DNA of 7,363 nt, taken from contig DASZSI010000249.1 in assembly GCA_035548775.1 (NCBI GenBank), positions 1 to 7,363 on the forward strand, given 5' to 3'. The position numbers were made by a program, and so were the translations under genes. This document shows positions 5,894 to 7,363 of the stretch, one piece after another (the first letter of the stretch is position 1; each line of letters starts with the position of its first letter). The notes below the pieces were generated by a model, which was not told the DNA's origin, did not search any database, and worked only from the letters and a program-made list of their open reading frames with translations. The DNA comes from UBA7672 sp035548775. GTDB taxonomy: Bacteria; Pseudomonadota; Alphaproteobacteria; Caulobacterales; Hyphomonadaceae.

Positions 5894-6538
5894 ATGGCAA
5901 ATTCTTTCCGGTCCTTCTGGCACGAAGTGCACTATGCCTTCGATCGCACCTTCAAGACCGGCAACCGCCGTCATGAGTTCGAGCACAAATACGGCAAGCA
6001 TGGCGACTATTTCGGCTACCAGACCAAGCCCTATGAACTCGCCAAATACCGGCGGACGCTCGATCTCGCCCTCCAATGGCGACGTGGATCCTCAAGCGCT
6101 CTGGAGATCGGATGCAGTGTCGGTGTTTTCACCGCCATGATCGCCGACAAGTTCGACACGGTCACCGCCACCGACATTGCGAGCGAGGCGCTCAACCTGA
6201 CCTGCGGGCAGGTTGGAGGCGTGGGTCAGGTTTCCTACGTACAGAGCGATCTGATTTCCCTAAACGTCGGCAGAAGGTTTGACGTGATCTTCTGCGCCGA
6301 GGTGTTGATGTATGTTCGCGAACGCGACTCAAAGCGCGCTTGCCAGATACTGGATGCTCATCTTGCCACGGACGGCATTATCGTTGAGGTGAGCCAGCAG
6401 GATCGTGAGGCTGGCAAACCCAAATTCTTCCACGGATGGGACCGAGTTCTCGGCGAGCGATTCCAGACAGTGCATGTCGAGAAGATCGACGATCCGGCAC
6501 GCCCCTACGAAATCATCGCTTACGCGCGCCGGGTCTAG
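5894..6538 (+). CDS. NodS-like class I SAM-dependent methyltransferase
   Basis: This 214-residue soluble protein has the SAM-binding motif I ALEIGCSVGVFT (69-80), an acidic motif II in TATDIASEAL (91-100), and the later FDVIFCAEVLMYV strand (129-141). The DYFGYQTKPYELAKYRRTL segment (38-56) before motif I resembles the NodS group (nodulation protein S family), which in rhizobia N-methylates a chitooligosaccharide amine. Free-living homologues have diverse or unknown acceptors, and no nod genes are seen here, so the substrate is unknown. The ATG follows the protease-like gene after 22 bp. The family 25 glycosyltransferase further downstream fits a role on a glycan, but that is inference. Confidence 0.87.
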   Translation: MANSFRSFWHEVHYAFDRTFKTGNRRHEFEHKYGKHGDYFGYQTKPYELAKYRRTLDLALQWRRGSSSALEIGCSVGVFTAMIADKFDTVTATDIASEALNLTCGQVGGVGQVSYVQSDLISLNVGRRFDVIFCAEVLMYVRERDSKRACQILDAHLATDGIIVEVSQQDREAGKPKFFHGWDRVLGERFQTVHVEKIDDPARPYEIIAYARRV

Positions 6539-6583
6539 GTCGAAGCCATCCTGTGGCGAGGATTTGCCGCAACAGAATTCGGT

Positions 6584-6599
6584 CGAATGCGAACATTCG
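6584..6599. repeat. Perfect inverted repeat after the methyltransferase gene
   Basis: CGAATG (6584-6589) and CATTCG (6594-6599) form a perfect 6-bp stem with loop CGAA, 45 bp after the stop codon of the methyltransferase gene. It could be a weak transcription terminator hairpin, but no T-run follows. An operator is the other option. Confidence 0.4.
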
Positions 6600-6621
6600 T
6601 TTCGGCGTCTCCGGTTGACGC

Positions 6622-6653
6622 AGCGGCGCTTTGCGTAACTGCCATTACGCCGC
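6622..6653. repeat. Nested GC-rich inverted repeat in the 261-bp gap
   Basis: GCGTAA (6633-6638) and TTACGC (6645-6650) are perfect arms around a 6-bp centre. An overlapping alternative pairs GCGGCG (about 6623-6628) with CGCCGC (6648-6653). In RNA this would be a strong hairpin; in DNA the GCGTAA-N6-TTACGC palindrome is of operator size. Confidence 0.4.
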
Positions 6654-6709
6654 ATAGCGGCAATTGTCGCAAAATGTATCACTTAACTTGTTGGACAGAT
6701 GACACCCGT

Positions 6710-6746
6710 GTTACCTCCGGATGTCGATGGTAACGGGGCCGTTACC
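6710..6746. promoter_or_regulatory. GGTAAC-N6-GTTACC palindrome with an extra half-site
   Basis: GGTAACGGGGCCGTTACC (6729-6746) is a perfect inverted repeat with 8-bp arms around a GG centre. A third copy of the arm, GTTACC, lies at 6710-6715. It sits about 55-90 bp upstream of the glycosyltransferase ATG, where an operator would be expected; an RNA hairpin in the leader is also possible. The cognate regulator is unknown. Confidence 0.45.
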
Positions 6747-6770
6747 AGAGGCTATTGAGGGGGAATAACA

Positions 6771-6797
6771 CCTTCCCAGAAGGGGCTCAGGGGAAGG
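6771..6797 (+). promoter_or_regulatory. Leader hairpin with competing pairings covering the GT25 ribosome-binding site
   Basis: CCTTCCC (6771-6777) is exactly complementary to GGGAAGG (6791-6797), the purine-rich segment just before the ATG at 6800. The same CCTTC (6771-6775) can alternatively pair with GAAGG (6779-6783) across a 3-nt loop, which would leave the ribosome-binding site free. The two structures are mutually exclusive. Confidence 0.45.
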
Positions 6798-6799
6798 CC

Positions 6800-7363
6800 A
6801 TGGAAAAGCGACTCAATTTCCAGGTCTTTGTCATATCGCTGGAACGCGCCGTCGAGCGGCGCGAACACATGCGGAGTCTCGTTTCCAGGCTTGGGTTCAC
6901 TGCCAATATCATTTCGGCTGTGGACGGAAAAAAGCTCCGTCCCGAACAACGGGCTCGATACAGCAGCCAGCGCGCCAAGCGCATCTATGGCTGCGAGATG
7001 AGCGATAACGAGATCGCCTGCTATCTCAGCCACCTGAGCATCTACAGCCGGATGCTTGAACAGCGGATCGATGCGGCTCTGATCCTGGAAGACGACATCT
7101 CCTGCGTCGGCGACCTCAAGCCGATCGTCGAAGAGGTGCTGAAGCTGCCGAGCTCGGCCTGGCAGGTCGTGCGGCTACAGAGCACCAAGACCTCGGTCTC
7201 AAATCCTGACGAAAAATCACGTGGCAATGGCGAAGCGGTCGCCAAGGTCGGGGAACGCGAGATCTTCCGCCTCCAGACAAGCGTGCTGGGCGGTTGCGCC
7301 TATCTCATTCGCCTTGGCGCCGCCGCGGCCATGTTGGCGCGCAGCGAACAGATCGACATGCCG
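6800..7363 (+). CDS. Glycosyltransferase family 25 (LPS-type) protein, 3' truncated by the window edge
   Basis: The frame is open from ATG 6800 to the end of the window (188 residues, no stop), so the C-terminus is missing. The N-terminus VFVISLERAVERREHM (9-24) is the typical family 25 opening, followed by IISAVDGKKL (37-46), EMSDNEIACYLSHLSIY (66-82) and the ALILEDDI stretch (93-100) containing the acidic LEDD metal/sugar-nucleotide site. GGCAYLIRLGAAAAML (164-179) is also family-like. Family 25 enzymes add galactose or related sugars to lipooligosaccharide, or to hydroxylysine in animals. The protein lacks a signal peptide and acts at the cytoplasmic side of the membrane. The ribosome-binding site AGGGGA (6789-6794) lies inside a leader hairpin. 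It is separated from the methyltransferase gene by 261 bp of palindrome-rich DNA, so it probably has its own promoter. Confidence 0.92.
   Translation, partial: MEKRLNFQVFVISLERAVERREHMRSLVSRLGFTANIISAVDGKKLRPEQRARYSSQRAKRIYGCEMSDNEIACYLSHLSIYSRMLEQRIDAALILEDDISCVGDLKPIVEEVLKLPSSAWQVVRLQSTKTSVSNPDEKSRGNGEAVAKVGEREIFRLQTSVLGGCAYLIRLGAAAAMLARSEQIDMP

Noticed and set aside
6584..6600. The CGAATG/CATTCG hairpin as a rho-independent terminator
   Set aside because: The stem is short and not followed by a T-run, so it is listed only as an inverted repeat.
6681..6696. TTAAC as a possible CtrA site
   Set aside because: Only one half-site (around 6683-6687) is present; the second half at the required spacing is missing.

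Overview
The window is GC-rich coding DNA from an alphaproteobacterium, most likely a sphingomonad. The lineage call rests on an Irr-type Fur-family regulator (with the TYFDTN...HHH signature typical of alphaproteobacterial Irr), the GC-rich third codon positions and a catabolic CoA-transferase next to a tandem TetR regulator. The genus is inference. I see no tRNA, rRNA, insertion sequence, CRISPR array or phage structural gene.

Layout, left to right. Positions 1-228 hold no convincing gene but are dense in nested inverted repeats: a GNRA-looped hairpin, a 7-bp hairpin, and a 9-bp long-range stem closing two further hairpins. They look like a structured RNA that I cannot assign to a family. 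A minus-strand gene (229-1500) encodes a double TetR protein, two full repressor units in one chain. Diverging from it are a 79-residue protein of unknown function (1671-1910) and a small RyR-domain protein (1982-2359). The RyR gene meets a convergent CaiB/BaiF-type CoA-transferase gene (2356-3594, minus) tail to tail, the two stop codons sharing the palindrome CTAG.

The right half reads on the plus strand. It begins with irr (3792-4208), preceded by an imperfect Irr-type palindrome and apparently starting at GTG without a leader. Next comes an alpha/beta hydrolase (4264-5028) whose Shine-Dalgarno sequence is one arm of a small hairpin. Then a membrane-anchored HExxH metalloprotease-like protein (5110-5871) and a NodS-like SAM methyltransferase (5894-6538) lie 22 bp apart and may form an operon. 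A 261-bp non-coding stretch with several perfect inverted repeats precedes a family 25 glycosyltransferase (6800 onward), which runs off the right edge.

Functional reading. The left half fits a catabolic or accessory locus: acyl-CoA chemistry plus a TetR-type sensor. Irr is the iron/heme regulator. The protease-like protein, methyltransferase and GT25 enzyme could together process or decorate a surface glycan or envelope protein, but that link is from gene order only. The most interesting unexplained signals are the left-edge structured element, the tandem TetR, the putative Irr autoregulatory site, and the GT25 leader, where an anti-Shine-Dalgarno segment has two competing partners.
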